In this document: one piece after another, positions 33,944 through 45,321 of the stretch
Layout: every line of letters begins with the position of its first letter
Numbering within the stretch: the first letter of the stretch is position 1
NCBI GenBank assembly: GCA_945871065.1
Contig: CAMBUL010000013.1
Span: 1 to 45,321 of the forward strand
Direction: 5' to 3'
From: Chthoniobacter flavus
GTDB lineage: Bacteria; Verrucomicrobiota; Verrucomicrobiia; Chthoniobacterales; JACTMZ01
DNA length: 45,321 bases
Notes under the pieces: model-generated
The model's database searches: none
Told to the model about the DNA's origin: nothing
Seen by the model: only the letters and a program-made list of their open reading frames with translations
Program-made: the position numbers and the translations under genes

Positions 33944-34518
33944 CAGGTGCGCTCCACCGACTGCTTGAGCGAGGCAATTACCGCGACGGCGCCACCCTTT
34001 TTGACCAAGGCATCGAATTGCGCACGGTAATTAGCCACGAGACTAACCCCTTCGGCCAGAATATCGGTAACCATCCACTTGCCGCGGTCCTCCATACGGT
34101 AGGTCACATTGTAGCGGCTTCCTTTGTACACCGTAATGGTTGGAATCTCGACCTTTCCGGCCCCAGGGCTGGAGGACTTGAGAAATTTCGTATCGGGTTG
34201 TTCGCCGGGGGTAAACTTCTCGCTGTAGCTGCGGATGATGAGCTTGGTGAAGAGTTTCGTCGCTTCCGCTTTTTGCTCCGGGGTGAACTGCCGCCAACCG
34301 GGCCCGACCGCCCGTCGAGTCATTGACTCGAAGCAGACATACCGGAGGAGGACCGGCGTGATTTGGTCGGCCATCGAGCTGCCGCTTTTGGCTTTTTGGG
34401 CGACGGTCAACACTTGATCCACTGCGGCACGCAAAGTCGTCTCCGCGTCCTCGTTGGAGGCACGCGTGACGACGGCAAGCGCCGAGGCCAAGACAAGGGT
34501 GAGAAGAGCAAGCTTCAT
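33943..34518 (-). CDS. mlaC: MlaC-type periplasmic phospholipid-binding protein
   Basis: This exported soluble protein of 191 residues has a signal peptide (~1-20) and is of the Ttg2D/MlaC type. It carries phospholipid between MlaA and the MlaFEDB complex. Recognisable stretches are a helical N-terminal DQVL-region, RRAVGPGWRQFTPEQKAEATKLFTKLIIRSY near residue 69, and the later KWMVTDILAEGVSLVANYRAQFD near 148. It overlaps mlaD by 4 nt and mlaA by 1 nt. Confidence 0.92.
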   Translation of the reverse strand: MKLALLTLVLASALAVVTRASNEDAETTLRAAVDQVLTVAQKAKSGSSMADQITPVLLRYVCFESMTRRAVGPGWRQFTPEQKAEATKLFTKLIIRSYSEKFTPGEQPDTKFLKSSSPGAGKVEIPTITVYKGSRYNVTYRMEDRGKWMVTDILAEGVSLVANYRAQFDALVKKGGAVAVIASLKQSVERT

Positions 34519-35015
34519 GGCTCCGGTGGGGTGGAAGAAGAATCTTGGCCTCCATTCTCGCCGTCTTTGACACTGCCGAAAGCCATTTTGCTGATCAATG
34601 ATTCCAATTCGAGGGCGGATTCGGTCATGGTGATACGGGCGGAGGGTGCGAGCAATTCTTCATCGGCACCCGGCGCGAGGGCAACGAATTTGTCTCCGAT
34701 CAGCCCGGAAGTTTTGATCGAGGCCATGGTGTCGGCGGGCAGCGGAAGGCCCGCACGGATACGCATCCCCACAATCGCGCTATAGTCCTGCGGGTCGAGG
34801 CGGATGGCGTCAACCCGCCCGACCGTAACACCGGCCAGCATCACGGTGGCCCCGGTGCTCAGTCCGCCCGTATTGGAAAACCGGGCTTCAACGGGATAGG
34901 TGTCGCTTCCGACCAACTCCCCAGCTCCGAGCTTGAGCGTGAGGTAAACCAAGGCGGCGAGACCAAGCAGGACGAAGACCCCCACGCCAAATTCGAGCTT
35001 TTTATCCCTGTTCAT
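34515..35015 (-). CDS. mlaD: MlaD-type MCE-domain protein
   Basis: This is an inner-membrane-anchored MCE protein of 166 residues with one N-terminal helix (FGVGVFVLLGLAALVYLTLKLG). The MCE domain (YPVEARFSNTGGLSTGATVMLAGVTVGRVDAIRL, residues ~40-75) forms the hexameric ring that channels lipids. Length and single MCE domain match MlaD rather than PqiB/YebT. The C-terminal tail is Glu/Ser-rich. It overlaps mlaF (ATGA) and mlaC. Confidence 0.94.
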   Translation of the reverse strand: MNRDKKLEFGVGVFVLLGLAALVYLTLKLGAGELVGSDTYPVEARFSNTGGLSTGATVMLAGVTVGRVDAIRLDPQDYSAIVGMRIRAGLPLPADTMASIKTSGLIGDKFVALAPGADEELLAPSARITMTESALELESLISKMAFGSVKDGENGGQDSSSTPPEP

Positions 35016-35848
35016 GATTGTTCCGGGGCAACCTCAGCACGGCGCAAGCCGTTTAAGGTCGAGCGCAACGCAGCGGGGCTGTCGCGAAAGGATTGAACCA
35101 CCGGATGGGCCGAAGAGGCAAACTCATCCGGCGTCCCGTCAAAACAAATTTCGCCTTGGTGGAGCAGCGCGACTGTGTCGCTCGCGACCAGTGCCTCGAC
35201 AATGTCGTGCGTCACAATGAGAGCGGTAAAACCGACCAAAGCCTGGTACTTCGCGATCATGGCAAAGACCGCATTGCGGCGCAGCGGGTCCAATCCGGCG
35301 GTCGGCTCGTCGAAAAAAACCATCTCGGGCCGGGTGACAATGGCCCGCGCCAAGGCGAGCCGCTTTTGCATCCCGCCAGAGAGCATTCCCGGGTAGTGGC
35401 CGGCATAGTCGCCCAGCTCCAATTGTTCCAGTGCCTCCATGGCGCGGGACCGGATCTCCCCCCGGCCCAGCGACGTGGTTTGCTCGAGCGGGAGCGCGAC
35501 ATTGCGGAACGCCGTGAGCGAGTCAAAAAGGGCATTGCCCTGGAAAAGAAAGCTGCATCGCCGAAGGAAGGAATCTCTTGAGACAGGGTCGCGAAAGTCA
35601 AGGGTCCGCCCTTCGAAGGAAATCCGTCCTGCATCGGGTTTCTCGATATTGGCGAGACACTTGAGGAGCACGGATTTGCCCGCTCCACTGGGCCCCAAGA
35701 CGGTACAAAGGCTGCCGCGCGGCACGGAAAGGCTGACCCCACGGAGAACAGGGCGAAGGCCGAAGCCCTTGTGCAAATCGTTCACTTCGAGCAGGAAGTT
35801 CCCGGTTCGACTATCGGGCTTCGAGCGGCTCGGGAGGGGTGGCGTCAT
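35012..35848 (-). CDS. mlaF: MlaF-type ABC transporter ATPase
   Basis: This cytosolic ATPase of 278 residues drives the Mla phospholipid transporter. The Walker A GPSGAGKS is near residue 53, the signature LSGGMQKR near 151, Walker B MVFFDEPTAGLDP near 171, and the switch THD near 206. ATG 35848 is chosen because it lies 4 nt after the mlaE stop and gives the usual short N-terminus; the open frame runs further upstream inside mlaE without conservation. No mlaB (STAS) gene is present in the operon. Confidence 0.94.
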   Translation of the reverse strand: MTPPLPSRSKPDSRTGNFLLEVNDLHKGFGLRPVLRGVSLSVPRGSLCTVLGPSGAGKSVLLKCLANIEKPDAGRISFEGRTLDFRDPVSRDSFLRRCSFLFQGNALFDSLTAFRNVALPLEQTTSLGRGEIRSRAMEALEQLELGDYAGHYPGMLSGGMQKRLALARAIVTRPEMVFFDEPTAGLDPLRRNAVFAMIAKYQALVGFTALIVTHDIVEALVASDTVALLHQGEICFDGTPDEFASSAHPVVQSFRDSPAALRSTLNGLRRAEVAPEQS

Positions 35849-35852
35849 GGGG

Positions 35853-36665
35853 TTAGATGAGAAACGAGGTAATGACATAATCAGCGGCCAGCACCGCGAT
35901 GCTGGAAATAACCACTGCCTTTGTTGTGGCCGAGCTGACCGCCCGCGCGCCCGTGGCTCCGCGGATGCGATGGGCGTGGAACCCCTGATAGGCGCAGATA
36001 CTGATCGTGAGCAGACCGAAGGTGACCGCCTTAAGCAGGCACTCGCGCACGTCCTCGCTCTCGACTGCGCGCTGGACCGAGGACCAATAAACGCCCGGAT
36101 CAACACCCAGTAGGAGGGAACCGGAAAGGCTTCCTCCCCACAGCCCGACCGCGACAAAAAGGGCGGTTTGCGCAGGGAAAACAAAAAGGGCGGCCAAAAG
36201 CCGGGGAGTGACAAGATACCCGCAACTGCTGATCCCCATGGTGTCGAGCGCTGCGATCTGCTCCGAGTTGCGCTGGATACCCAACTCCGCCGCCAAGGCA
36301 GATCCGGCCTGCCCCACGAGCATGAGGGCCGCGAGCACGGGAGCCATTTCCCGCACCAAACTCAAGGAGACCAAGACGCCGAGCAAGGCCTCGGAGCCGA
36401 AACGATTGAGCACGTAGTAGCCCTGCAGTCCGAGCACGAGACCGGTAAAAGTACCCACGATGAGGATGACCGGCAGGCAACGGAAGCCCTGCTCATAAAG
36501 CGCACGGGCCACCCGGGCCCAAAGCCTCCTCGTGGCGAAGACGGCGCCAAGTGACCGGCCGGTGAAGAGGGCGAAATCGCCCAATCCCCTCACCTTGTCC
36601 AATGTGAAACTGCCGACACTGCCAACCACGGCTATGGCTATGGCAGAATGCGCGAGACGATGCAA
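35853..36665 (-). CDS. mlaE: MlaE-type ABC transporter permease
   Basis: This inner-membrane permease of 270 residues is the membrane component of the Mla transporter. Typical are GTFTGLVLGLQGYYVLNRFGSEALLGVLV near residue 79 and LVREMAPVLAALMLVGQAGSALAAELG, followed by MGISSCGYLVTPRLLA near 140. It is the first gene of mlaE-F-D-C-A. Upstream, 53 nt separate it from the divergent bioA, so both promoters must lie there or overlap coding sequence. Confidence 0.94.
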   Translation of the reverse strand: MHRLAHSAIAIAVVGSVGSFTLDKVRGLGDFALFTGRSLGAVFATRRLWARVARALYEQGFRCLPVILIVGTFTGLVLGLQGYYVLNRFGSEALLGVLVSLSLVREMAPVLAALMLVGQAGSALAAELGIQRNSEQIAALDTMGISSCGYLVTPRLLAALFVFPAQTALFVAVGLWGGSLSGSLLLGVDPGVYWSSVQRAVESEDVRECLLKAVTFGLLTISICAYQGFHAHRIRGATGARAVSSATTKAVVISSIAVLAADYVITSFLI

Positions 36666-36718
36666 AGACCGATTGCGACAGCTTGTGCCGCACGGCAGCC
36701 CGTTTATGCTGCGCAGCC

Positions 36719-38017
36719 ATGTCCGAGAACGAACTCCGGCAAGCCGACAAGGCGCACCTTTGGCATCCGTTCACCCAAATGCGGGACTGGTGCGCGGCCG
36801 GGCATGATCCCCTCGTCTTGGTGGAAGGACGTGGCAGCTGGCTGGTCGACACGGCAGGCCGGGAATACCTCGACGGCAACAGCTCGATCTGGACCAACAT
36901 CCACGGTCATTCGCATCCCCACATTGTGCAAGCCATCCAAAGGCAAGCGGCAAAACTTGCCCACAGCTCTTTCCTCGGCCTGACCAACGAACCGGCTATC
37001 CGGCTCGCAGAAAAGCTGGTGGCGCTTTTTCCGCCGGGGACGCTGACGCGTGTTTTTTATTCCGACGATGGTTCCACCGCGATCGAAGTAGCGCTGAAGA
37101 TGGCGGTGCAATTCTATCAGATGACTGGCCAACCCAAGCGTGCACGCTTTGCCGCCTTTGAGCACGCTTACCACGGCGACAGTTCAGGCGCGGCCAGCCT
37201 CGGGGGTATTGCCGCGTTCAACGACCGCTTTGCTTCGCTCAGCTTTCCCGTCGTCCGGGTGGCCGACCTCGCAGAACTGGAAGCCCTCGAAGGGCACACG
37301 GTCCAATCCTTGGCCGGCATCGTGATCGAACCGCTCATGCAAGGTGCCGGCGGGATGCGAATCTGGCCGAGGGGCCTGCTGCGCGACCTGCGGGCCTGGT
37401 GCGACCGCAACCACGTGTTTCTCATTCTTGATGAGGTCATGACCGGCTTCGGGCGCACCGGAAAAATGTTCGCTTGCCAACAGGAGGACGTGATGCCGGA
37501 TTTCCTGGCTCTGGCCAAGGGGCTGTCAGGGGGCACCATGCCGCTCGCCGCGACTCTGACCACGGAGCACGTCTTTGAAGCCTTCCTCGGTGATTACGCC
37601 GAAATGAAGACCCTTTTCTATGGCCATAGCTACTGTGGCAACCCGCTGGGATGCGCGGCCGCGCTGGCCAGCCTTGAGGTCTTTGAGGCGGAGAGAACTT
37701 TGGAAAACCTCCAACCGAAAATAGGCCAGATGCGCGTTCTCCTTGACGAGTTGGGCCGGGAAACCCATGTCGGCGCGGTCCGACAATGCGGTTTCATGGC
37801 TGGCATCGATGTCGTCCGCGCCGACGGTTCGCCTTATCTGTGGCAGGAAGAAACCGGCGCGCGTATCTGTCTGGCTGCCCGTCGACACGGGCTTCTGACC
37901 CGACCGATCCGCGACACCTTGGTGCTGATGCCCCCATTGTGCTTCGATTCCGGTCAGTTGGCCGATGCGGTCGGTGCCTTACGGACCGCCATCCGCGAGG
38001 TCTGCGGGGAAAATTGA
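36719..38017 (+). CDS. bioA: Adenosylmethionine-8-amino-7-oxononanoate aminotransferase
   Basis: This PLP aminotransferase of 432 residues converts 7-keto-8-aminopelargonate (KAPA) to 7,8-diaminopelargonate (DAPA) in biotin synthesis. The N-terminal KAHLWHPFTQMRDW is diagnostic for BioA; YSDDGSTAIEVALKM, FEHAYHGDSSGAASLGG, ILDEVMTGFGRTGKM and LALAKGLSGG with PLP Lys267 follow. The amino donor may be SAM, or lysine as in some Gram-positive relatives. ATG 36719 gives the normal N-terminus. No other bio genes are adjacent. Confidence 0.93.
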   Translation: MSENELRQADKAHLWHPFTQMRDWCAAGHDPLVLVEGRGSWLVDTAGREYLDGNSSIWTNIHGHSHPHIVQAIQRQAAKLAHSSFLGLTNEPAIRLAEKLVALFPPGTLTRVFYSDDGSTAIEVALKMAVQFYQMTGQPKRARFAAFEHAYHGDSSGAASLGGIAAFNDRFASLSFPVVRVADLAELEALEGHTVQSLAGIVIEPLMQGAGGMRIWPRGLLRDLRAWCDRNHVFLILDEVMTGFGRTGKMFACQQEDVMPDFLALAKGLSGGTMPLAATLTTEHVFEAFLGDYAEMKTLFYGHSYCGNPLGCAAALASLEVFEAERTLENLQPKIGQMRVLLDELGRETHVGAVRQCGFMAGIDVVRADGSPYLWQEETGARICLAARRHGLLTRPIRDTLVLMPPLCFDSGQLADAVGALRTAIREVCGEN

Positions 38018-38077
38018 CACCCTCTCGCCTTCCGGATACTCCTACGCGTTCTTTCCGATTAATTTCAACCAAAACTC

Positions 38078-40834
<2,757 letters not shown>

Positions 40835-40864
40835 TTAAACAACCGGGGATTTCCCTCCCGTCGT

Positions 40865-40896
40865 CCCGTCCCGTGCCCTGCGCGGGGCGGGATTTT
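40865..40896 (+). terminator. Intrinsic terminator after ppdK
   Basis: CCCGTCCCG (40865-40873) pairs with CGGGGCGGG (40883-40891), nine pairs including one G-T, and ATTTTC follows. It lies 31 nt after the ppdK stop. Confidence 0.75.
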
Positions 40897-40936
40897 CATT
40901 TGCAGCCGGGGCGCCAAGTCTCATCTTGATGAATTC

Positions 40937-42526
40937 ATGAAGGACCCCCGCACCGTTCGCATTCTCACCTTTACTCTCCTTGCTTCCATGCTTCCGCTTG
41001 CGGGCTGCGGTCAGGCCGGCGATGAAGCCGCCGTGCTGGAGGAAACCTCCGACAGGCCGAAGGAATTCACCGTCGTGACCTACAATGTGGAAAACCTGTT
41101 CGATGCCGACGGACTGGCCATCTTCGACGACTACGTTGAGAGCGATGCGGAGCATACCTACTCGTCGCGGCACATGCTCAACAAACTCCGTGGCATTTCC
41201 GCCGTCCTGAAGACATTCAACGACGGCCAAGGTCCGGAGGTGATCGCTTTGAGCGAAATCGAAATCGACTTCAGTCCGGACTCCAAGGTCACGGACTACC
41301 CAGCCTTCCTCGAGAAGTACCAAGATACGACCGTCGAGAAAATGCTGACCAGCGAGCTCAACGACGAGATTCGCGGTCTTCCCGCAGAGGCTCTTCTCCT
41401 CAAGCACCTCGCGGACGAAGGCATAACGGGTTACGTGGTCGCCATCGCACAAGACGAGCCCGACCTGCAGGCCCTGAACGGCAAAAGCACCAGCCGCCAG
41501 AAAGCGCAGAAGAATGTGCTGTTCAGCAAATTCCCCATCGCATCCGAACGCAGTCATCCCACGGAAGATGCCCGCGATATTCTCGAAGTCGAACTGTCCG
41601 TCGACGGACAGCCGTTTTATATTTTCGTCAATCACTGGAAGTCCGGTGCTTCGAGCATGGAGTCTGAGCAAACGCGGCGGGTCAACGCCCAGACCCTGCG
41701 GGAACGACTCGACCAGATTTTTGTCGAGAACCCCTCGGCCGACATCCTTCTGGCGGGTGATTTCAACAGTCACTACAATCACTCACAGAGGTATCCGAAC
41801 ATGGCGCCCACTGGCGTCAATGACATCCTCGGTTCGCAGGGCCGCGAGGCAGCGACTGCCGCAGCCACCGAGTTCGCACTCTACAATCTCTGGTGTGAAC
41901 TGCCGCTCACAGAACGCAAATCCGACCACCACCAAGGATCGTGGGGCACGCTCATGCAGAACATGATCACCCCCGGACTCTACGACTACAACGGCATCCA
42001 ATATGTCGACAACTCGTTCGAAGTCGTGGTGATCGATGGCACCAATGCCCACACACCGCTACGGCTGCCGCGCCGCTGGTCAAATGCCGGGGAGGGCAGC
42101 GGCACGAGCGACCATTTTCCGGTGGCGGCCCGCTTCCGTGTGGTGGCCGAGGATGACAAGGTTCGCCGCAAGGAACTCGCCAACCCGGGGCGGGAGGATG
42201 GTTCGTCCGAGCCCCTGCGCGTCGGTTACGAGACGCTCAAGCCCGATGACCTTACCGCTTTCACTGGCAGTGTCGCCCAAAACCCCTCCAGCCATATCGG
42301 CGAGATCTTCCGGGTGAAAGGGCGTATTTCCGTGCAAAAGCCGCTCACCGTCGAGGCGGCCGGCGGCAGCTTCCTACTGTGGTCCTACGACTTCGACTTC
42401 CGTCGCGAAATGCAGCAGTTTCCCGTGGACACGGAAGTCGAATTCATCGGCCAACTCGGTCTCCATCGCGGCAAATGGCAGCTGGTTGTCGAGCAGCCAG
42501 CGTGGCTGATCAAGCGCCCCGGTTAG
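40937..42526 (+). CDS. Lipoprotein of the endonuclease/exonuclease/phosphatase family
   Basis: This exported lipoprotein of 529 residues has a lipobox PLAGC with Cys24. Residues ~44-400 form a metal-dependent phosphoesterase domain: VVTYNVENLFDADG near 47, ALSEIE near 110, FVNHWKSG with catalytic His near 232, LLAGDFNSHYNHS near 272, and TSDHFPVAARF near 390. It could be an extracellular nuclease or phosphodiesterase. The C-terminal ~110 residues (HIGEIFRVKGRISVQ, TEVEFIGQLGLHRGKWQLVVEQP) look like an OB-fold that might bind nucleic acid. ATG 40937 starts the signal sequence. It lies between the ppdK terminator and the convergent citrate synthase. Confidence 0.86.
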   Translation: MKDPRTVRILTFTLLASMLPLAGCGQAGDEAAVLEETSDRPKEFTVVTYNVENLFDADGLAIFDDYVESDAEHTYSSRHMLNKLRGISAVLKTFNDGQGPEVIALSEIEIDFSPDSKVTDYPAFLEKYQDTTVEKMLTSELNDEIRGLPAEALLLKHLADEGITGYVVAIAQDEPDLQALNGKSTSRQKAQKNVLFSKFPIASERSHPTEDARDILEVELSVDGQPFYIFVNHWKSGASSMESEQTRRVNAQTLRERLDQIFVENPSADILLAGDFNSHYNHSQRYPNMAPTGVNDILGSQGREAATAAATEFALYNLWCELPLTERKSDHHQGSWGTLMQNMITPGLYDYNGIQYVDNSFEVVVIDGTNAHTPLRLPRRWSNAGEGSGTSDHFPVAARFRVVAEDDKVRRKELANPGREDGSSEPLRVGYETLKPDDLTAFTGSVAQNPSSHIGEIFRVKGRISVQKPLTVEAAGGSFLLWSYDFDFRREMQQFPVDTEVEFIGQLGLHRGKWQLVVEQPAWLIKRPG

Positions 42527-42602
42527 CAGCAGACTTTGCCTCTTGCGGTCTTGACGAGTGGGTCCCCGCTACCCCCTCAGAGGCAGGTTCGCTGGCGCAT
42601 CT

Positions 42603-43907
42603 TCACTGCCCGCGCGCCTCAAGTGCCACGTAATCCCGCTCGGTTGAGCCATTGTAGACTTGGCGGGGACGGTGGATTTTCATTTTGGGATTCGAAGCCA
42701 CCTCGCGCCAATTCGCGATCCATCCCGGCATCCGGCCGATGGCGAACATCACAGGGAACATGTCCACCGGGATGCCGATCGCGCGGAGAATGATCCCGCT
42801 GTAGAAATCGACATTGGGGTAGAGTTTGCGGGAGATGAAATACTCGTCCGTCAGCGCGGCTTGCTCGAGTTGCTGGGCGATGTCGAGCAGCGGATCTTGG
42901 ATCCCCATCGAAGTAAGGACGCGCTTGGCCGCCTCGCCCAGGATGCGCGCCCGCGGGTCGTAGTTTTTGTAAACGCGGTGGCCGAAGCCCATGAGGCGGC
43001 GCTCGCCTTTCTTGGCGGCTTCGATCGCTTTGTGTCCGTCATCCCCGGAGGCTTGGATGTCCTCGAGCATTTCGATGACCGCTGCATTGGCTCCGCCGTG
43101 AAGCGGGCCCCAGAGCGCACCGACCCCGGCCGAAACACTGGCAAAGAGGTTGGCCCCGCTCGACGCGACCATGCGCACGGTGGAAGTACTGCAGTTCTGC
43201 TCGTGATCGGCGTGGAGCAGAAGAATGAGATCGAGCGCATCGATGACTTCCGGCTTCGGATTGTAGTCCCGATAAGGCTCGGAGAACATCATGTGCAGGA
43301 AATTGGCCGCGTAGCGGAGGTCCCAGCGCGGGTAGACAAAAGGCAGGCCGCGCTTGGTCCGGTAGGACATGGCCGCGAGGGTGCGAACTTTGGAAATGAG
43401 CAAAGCGGCAGCCCAGTCGAAATGCCCCTGATCGAGTTGCTTTTTGTGGGAAGTCATCTCGGGGTAATAGCAGCCGAGCGAGTTGAGCATGGCGGAGAGA
43501 ATGGCCATGGGATGCGACGAGTCCGGGAATCCCTCGAAGAAGACGCGCATACCTTCGTGGACCGAGGCACTGGAGGAAACGCGGGCGCGAAATTTGGAGA
43601 GCTCGCTCGGGTCCGGCAGTTCGCCGTAAATGATCAAGAATGCGGTCTCCAAAAAGATCGATTCGGACGCCAGATCCTCGATGCGGTAGCCGCGATGCCT
43701 CAGGATCCCCTTCTCCCCGTCGATGAAAGTGATGCTGCTGCTGCACGACCCCGTGTTGGCATAGCCATCGTCATAAGTGATGAAACCGGTCTGGTCGCGG
43801 AGCGCACGCACGTCCACCGCCAGTTCCTGCTCCGTCCCGACAACCACAGGTAAGATAACGGCCTGCCCGTCGGGTAACTTGAGTTCCGCTTGTTGAGTAT
43901 CTGCCAT
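42603..43907 (-). CDS. gltA: Citrate synthase
   Basis: This TCA-cycle entry enzyme of 434 residues is of the type II (GltA) length. Catalytic His residues lie in [27 protein letters not shown] near residue 229 and [15 protein letters not shown] near 268; [18 protein letters not shown] near 314 binds substrate, and the late [10 protein letters not shown] holds the catalytic Asp. ATG 43907 is the start by fit to the family N-terminus ([13 protein letters not shown]). It is on the minus strand downstream of the site-2 protease gene and probably has its own promoter after a terminator-like hairpin. Confidence 0.95.
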   Translation of the reverse strand: MADTQQAELKLPDGQAVILPVVVGTEQELAVDVRALRDQTGFITYDDGYANTGSCSSSITFIDGEKGILRHRGYRIEDLASESIFLETAFLIIYGELPDPSELSKFRARVSSSASVHEGMRVFFEGFPDSSHPMAILSAMLNSLGCYYPEMTSHKKQLDQGHFDWAAALLISKVRTLAAMSYRTKRGLPFVYPRWDLRYAANFLHMMFSEPYRDYNPKPEVIDALDLILLLHADHEQNCSTSTVRMVASSGANLFASVSAGVGALWGPLHGGANAAVIEMLEDIQASGDDGHKAIEAAKKGERRLMGFGHRVYKNYDPRARILGEAAKRVLTSMGIQDPLLDIAQQLEQAALTDEYFISRKLYPNVDFYSGIILRAIGIPVDMFPVMFAIGRMPGWIANWREVASNPKMKIHRPRQVYNGSTERDYVALEARGQ

Positions 43908-43953
43908 AACAAAAACACGACAGACTAACCCGCATCCGACGAACGAGGCAAAC

Positions 43954-43981
43954 AAAAGGCCGGAGAAACTTTTTCCCGGCT
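43954..43981 (-). terminator. Terminator-like hairpin between the M50 protease gene and gltA
   Basis: On the minus strand GCCGGGAAA-AAG-TTTCTCCGGC forms a stem with one bulged T and is followed by CTTTTG. It would stop transcription coming from the protease gene before gltA. Confidence 0.55.
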
Positions 43982-44057
43982 GCGGGGGACCAGGCCACAC
44001 CGATCTAGCGCCAACCCAACGAAGTGGTGCACGCCCCGTTTCCCGCCGGAATCTGGA

Positions 44058-45131
44058 TCATGTCCCGTTGCGGAAGCCGAGCGCTTTGGCTAGTTCCTCG
44101 CGGGCCAACCACCCGACAAATTGACCCGCCGCATTGACCACCGGAAAGAGTTCCTGAGCCGAGTCGCGCAGGGTGGTCACGGTTTCGGCGAGTGACGCAC
44201 CGGACGCTACGACGGCAAAATCGCGACGGACTAGTGGGTCGATCGGAGCGGATGGATCCCAACGCAAGGAATCGGCCAATGAGGCGACCGGGACCACCCC
44301 GAGGAGCCGCAGCGACGGATCAGTCACCGCCACCACGGTGTTCCGTCCAGCCATGACCAAACCGGCCGCTTCGGCCACCGTCATGCCCGGCGCCAGCACC
44401 GGCCCCATGGGTTGCATGATGGCCGCGACGTGGGTTTCGTCGGCATTTTCTTTGAAAGAAGCGGATGACGCCTCCGCCCTCGCACCAAAGAAAACAAAAA
44501 CCGCAATGAAAAGGAGAAAAGGATTACCCCCGAACAGTCCCAACAACCCGAAGAGCACCGCCACAATCTGTCCCACCGCCGCGGCAATCCGTGTGGCTTG
44601 GGCATGCTTGAGCCGCATGGCCAGGACAGAGCGCAGCACGCGTCCACCATCCATTGGAAAAGCGGGCAACAAATTGAAGGCCACCAGCATCACGTTAATC
44701 GCAAGAAGCTTGCTCAGTAAACTGCCGTCGCCCCCGGCGACGGCTTGAAATTCCCCGGGAGCAAAGAGGCGCCCGACCACGATATAAAGCGCGAAGGCGA
44801 TGACCACGTTGACCGCCGGTCCGGCCAACGCAACAACCAGTTCCTGCCATGGTTTGTCCGGCATACGCTCCAACCTGGCAATGCCGCCGATCGGAAGGAG
44901 CGTGATATCCGGGGTGTTGATCCCGTAGGCGCGGGCGGCCAGGGCATGGCCGAATTCGTGGAGGATGACACAGACAAAGAGAAGAATGATGAAGGAAAGC
45001 CCGGTGAAGACCGCCGCCAGTCCACCCTCTGCGTAGTAGACAGACCCGAACCAGGCGAGAAGGAGGAAAAAGGTCGCGTGGACGCGGACGTCGATGCCGG
45101 CAATGCGCGCGAGGTGGAATGACCATTTCAC
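44058..45131 (-). CDS. Site-2-protease family (M50) membrane metalloprotease with two CBS domains
   Basis: This intramembrane zinc protease of 357 residues has HEFGH at 58-62 in the second membrane segment, and LLPAFPMDGGRVLRS near 147 supplies the third zinc ligand (DG motif). The C-terminal ~120 residues form a CBS pair (MQPMGPVLAPGMTVAEAAGLV, then LVRRDFAVVASGASLAETV), the Rip3-like layout. It likely cleaves a membrane-bound regulator such as an anti-sigma factor; the CBS pair may sense nucleotides. GTG 45131 is preferred because GGAGG sits 9 nt upstream and the protein then begins at the conserved MKWSFHLARIAGIDVRVH; an upstream ATG at 45197 adds 22 non-conserved residues. Confidence 0.9.
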   Translation of the reverse strand: MKWSFHLARIAGIDVRVHATFFLLLAWFGSVYYAEGGLAAVFTGLSFIILLFVCVILHEFGHALAARAYGINTPDITLLPIGGIARLERMPDKPWQELVVALAGPAVNVVIAFALYIVVGRLFAPGEFQAVAGGDGSLLSKLLAINVMLVAFNLLPAFPMDGGRVLRSVLAMRLKHAQATRIAAAVGQIVAVLFGLLGLFGGNPFLLFIAVFVFFGARAEASSASFKENADETHVAAIMQPMGPVLAPGMTVAEAAGLVMAGRNTVVAVTDPSLRLLGVVPVASLADSLRWDPSAPIDPLVRRDFAVVASGASLAETVTTLRDSAQELFPVVNAAGQFVGWLAREELAKALGFRNGT

Positions 45132-45229
45132 GGGGCGGAACCTCCGCCATGATTTGCAGTCCGGCAAGACGAAACCGCAGGTTTTCGCGCTGGCCACGAG
45201 GCGCGCCGCGGGTCATTTTCTGCCCGTCC

Positions 45230-45321
45230 ATGACATGGGAAATAGCCACCGTCCTCGCGCTCGTCGCTTTTGCGCTCGTCCAATTCGTGCGCGAGCGGTG
45301 GCCGACCGATTTGACCGGTCT
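45230..45321 (+). CDS. Start of a probable SLC13-like (DASS/ArsB-type) permease, cut by the window end
   Basis: From ATG 45230 the frame is open to the window end (30 codons): MTWEIATVLALVAFALVQFV followed by RERWPTDLTG. A single hydrophobic helix followed by an (E)RxPxD-type turn is how SLC13/ArsB anion permeases usually begin. Only the first helix is seen, so the call is tentative. Confidence 0.5.
   Translation, partial: MTWEIATVLALVAFALVQFVRERWPTDLTG

Overview
The window is a high-GC stretch of bacterial chromosome, most likely from a member of the Verrucomicrobiota (PVC group), perhaps class Opitutae. That placement is inferred from gene content: secreted proteins ending in the FYRI-type C-terminal module, a pseudopilin-like protein, a PPi-type phosphofructokinase next to other core genes, a deoxyhypusine-synthase-like enzyme, and a diderm Mla lipid-transport operon. 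There are no phage genes, transposases, rRNA genes or CRISPR arrays.

Layout. 1-3045: a secreted Ntn-hydrolase (penicillin/bile-salt acylase family) bracketed by an inverted pair of ~49-nt repeats, then a ClC chloride channel. 3046-7290: a broken small secreted peptide, a VanX-like dipeptidase fused to a Dabb domain, and a translationally coupled trio (DUF318 permease, TIGR03943/DUF1980 partner, CrtC-like lipocalin). 7352-11814 (minus): a promoter, tRNA-Arg(ACG), and the glycine cleavage genes gcvT-gcvH-gcvP, apparently one transcript. 11839-15332 (minus): an SLC45-type sugar transporter with a Tic20-like (DUF4870) membrane domain inserted in its central loop, an orphan RelE-like protein, a membrane protein and trpA. 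15419-19874: an orphan SWIM zinc finger, a membrane protein, rfbD with a TetR regulator, pdxH and a PPi-PFK. 20137-24374: a two-gene exoprotein unit (beta-helix protein plus a 977-residue repeat protein). 24392-28247: DUF2237, deoxyhypusine-synthase-like and M42 peptidase genes in a tight operon, with a divergent MATE pump.

28315-32860 (minus) is the most interesting region. A good promoter is followed by a probable cobalamin riboswitch, then a secreted surface protein and an overlapping pseudopilin-like gene, then metY and metX. The surface protein/pilin pair is a candidate for an undescribed vitamin-B12-controlled envelope system. 33155-36665 is a complete, overlapping mlaE-F-D-C-A operon for outer-membrane lipid asymmetry. 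36719-45321: bioA, pyruvate phosphate dikinase (with terminator), a lipoprotein of the endonuclease/exonuclease/phosphatase family, citrate synthase, a site-2 protease with CBS domains, and the start of an SLC13-like permease.

Metabolically the window covers one-carbon/glycine breakdown, direct sulfhydrylation to homocysteine, tryptophan, PLP and biotin synthesis, a PPi-linked glycolysis (PFK plus PPDK) and entry to the TCA cycle. All functional calls come from reading the translated sequence and recalling family motifs; no database search was run.
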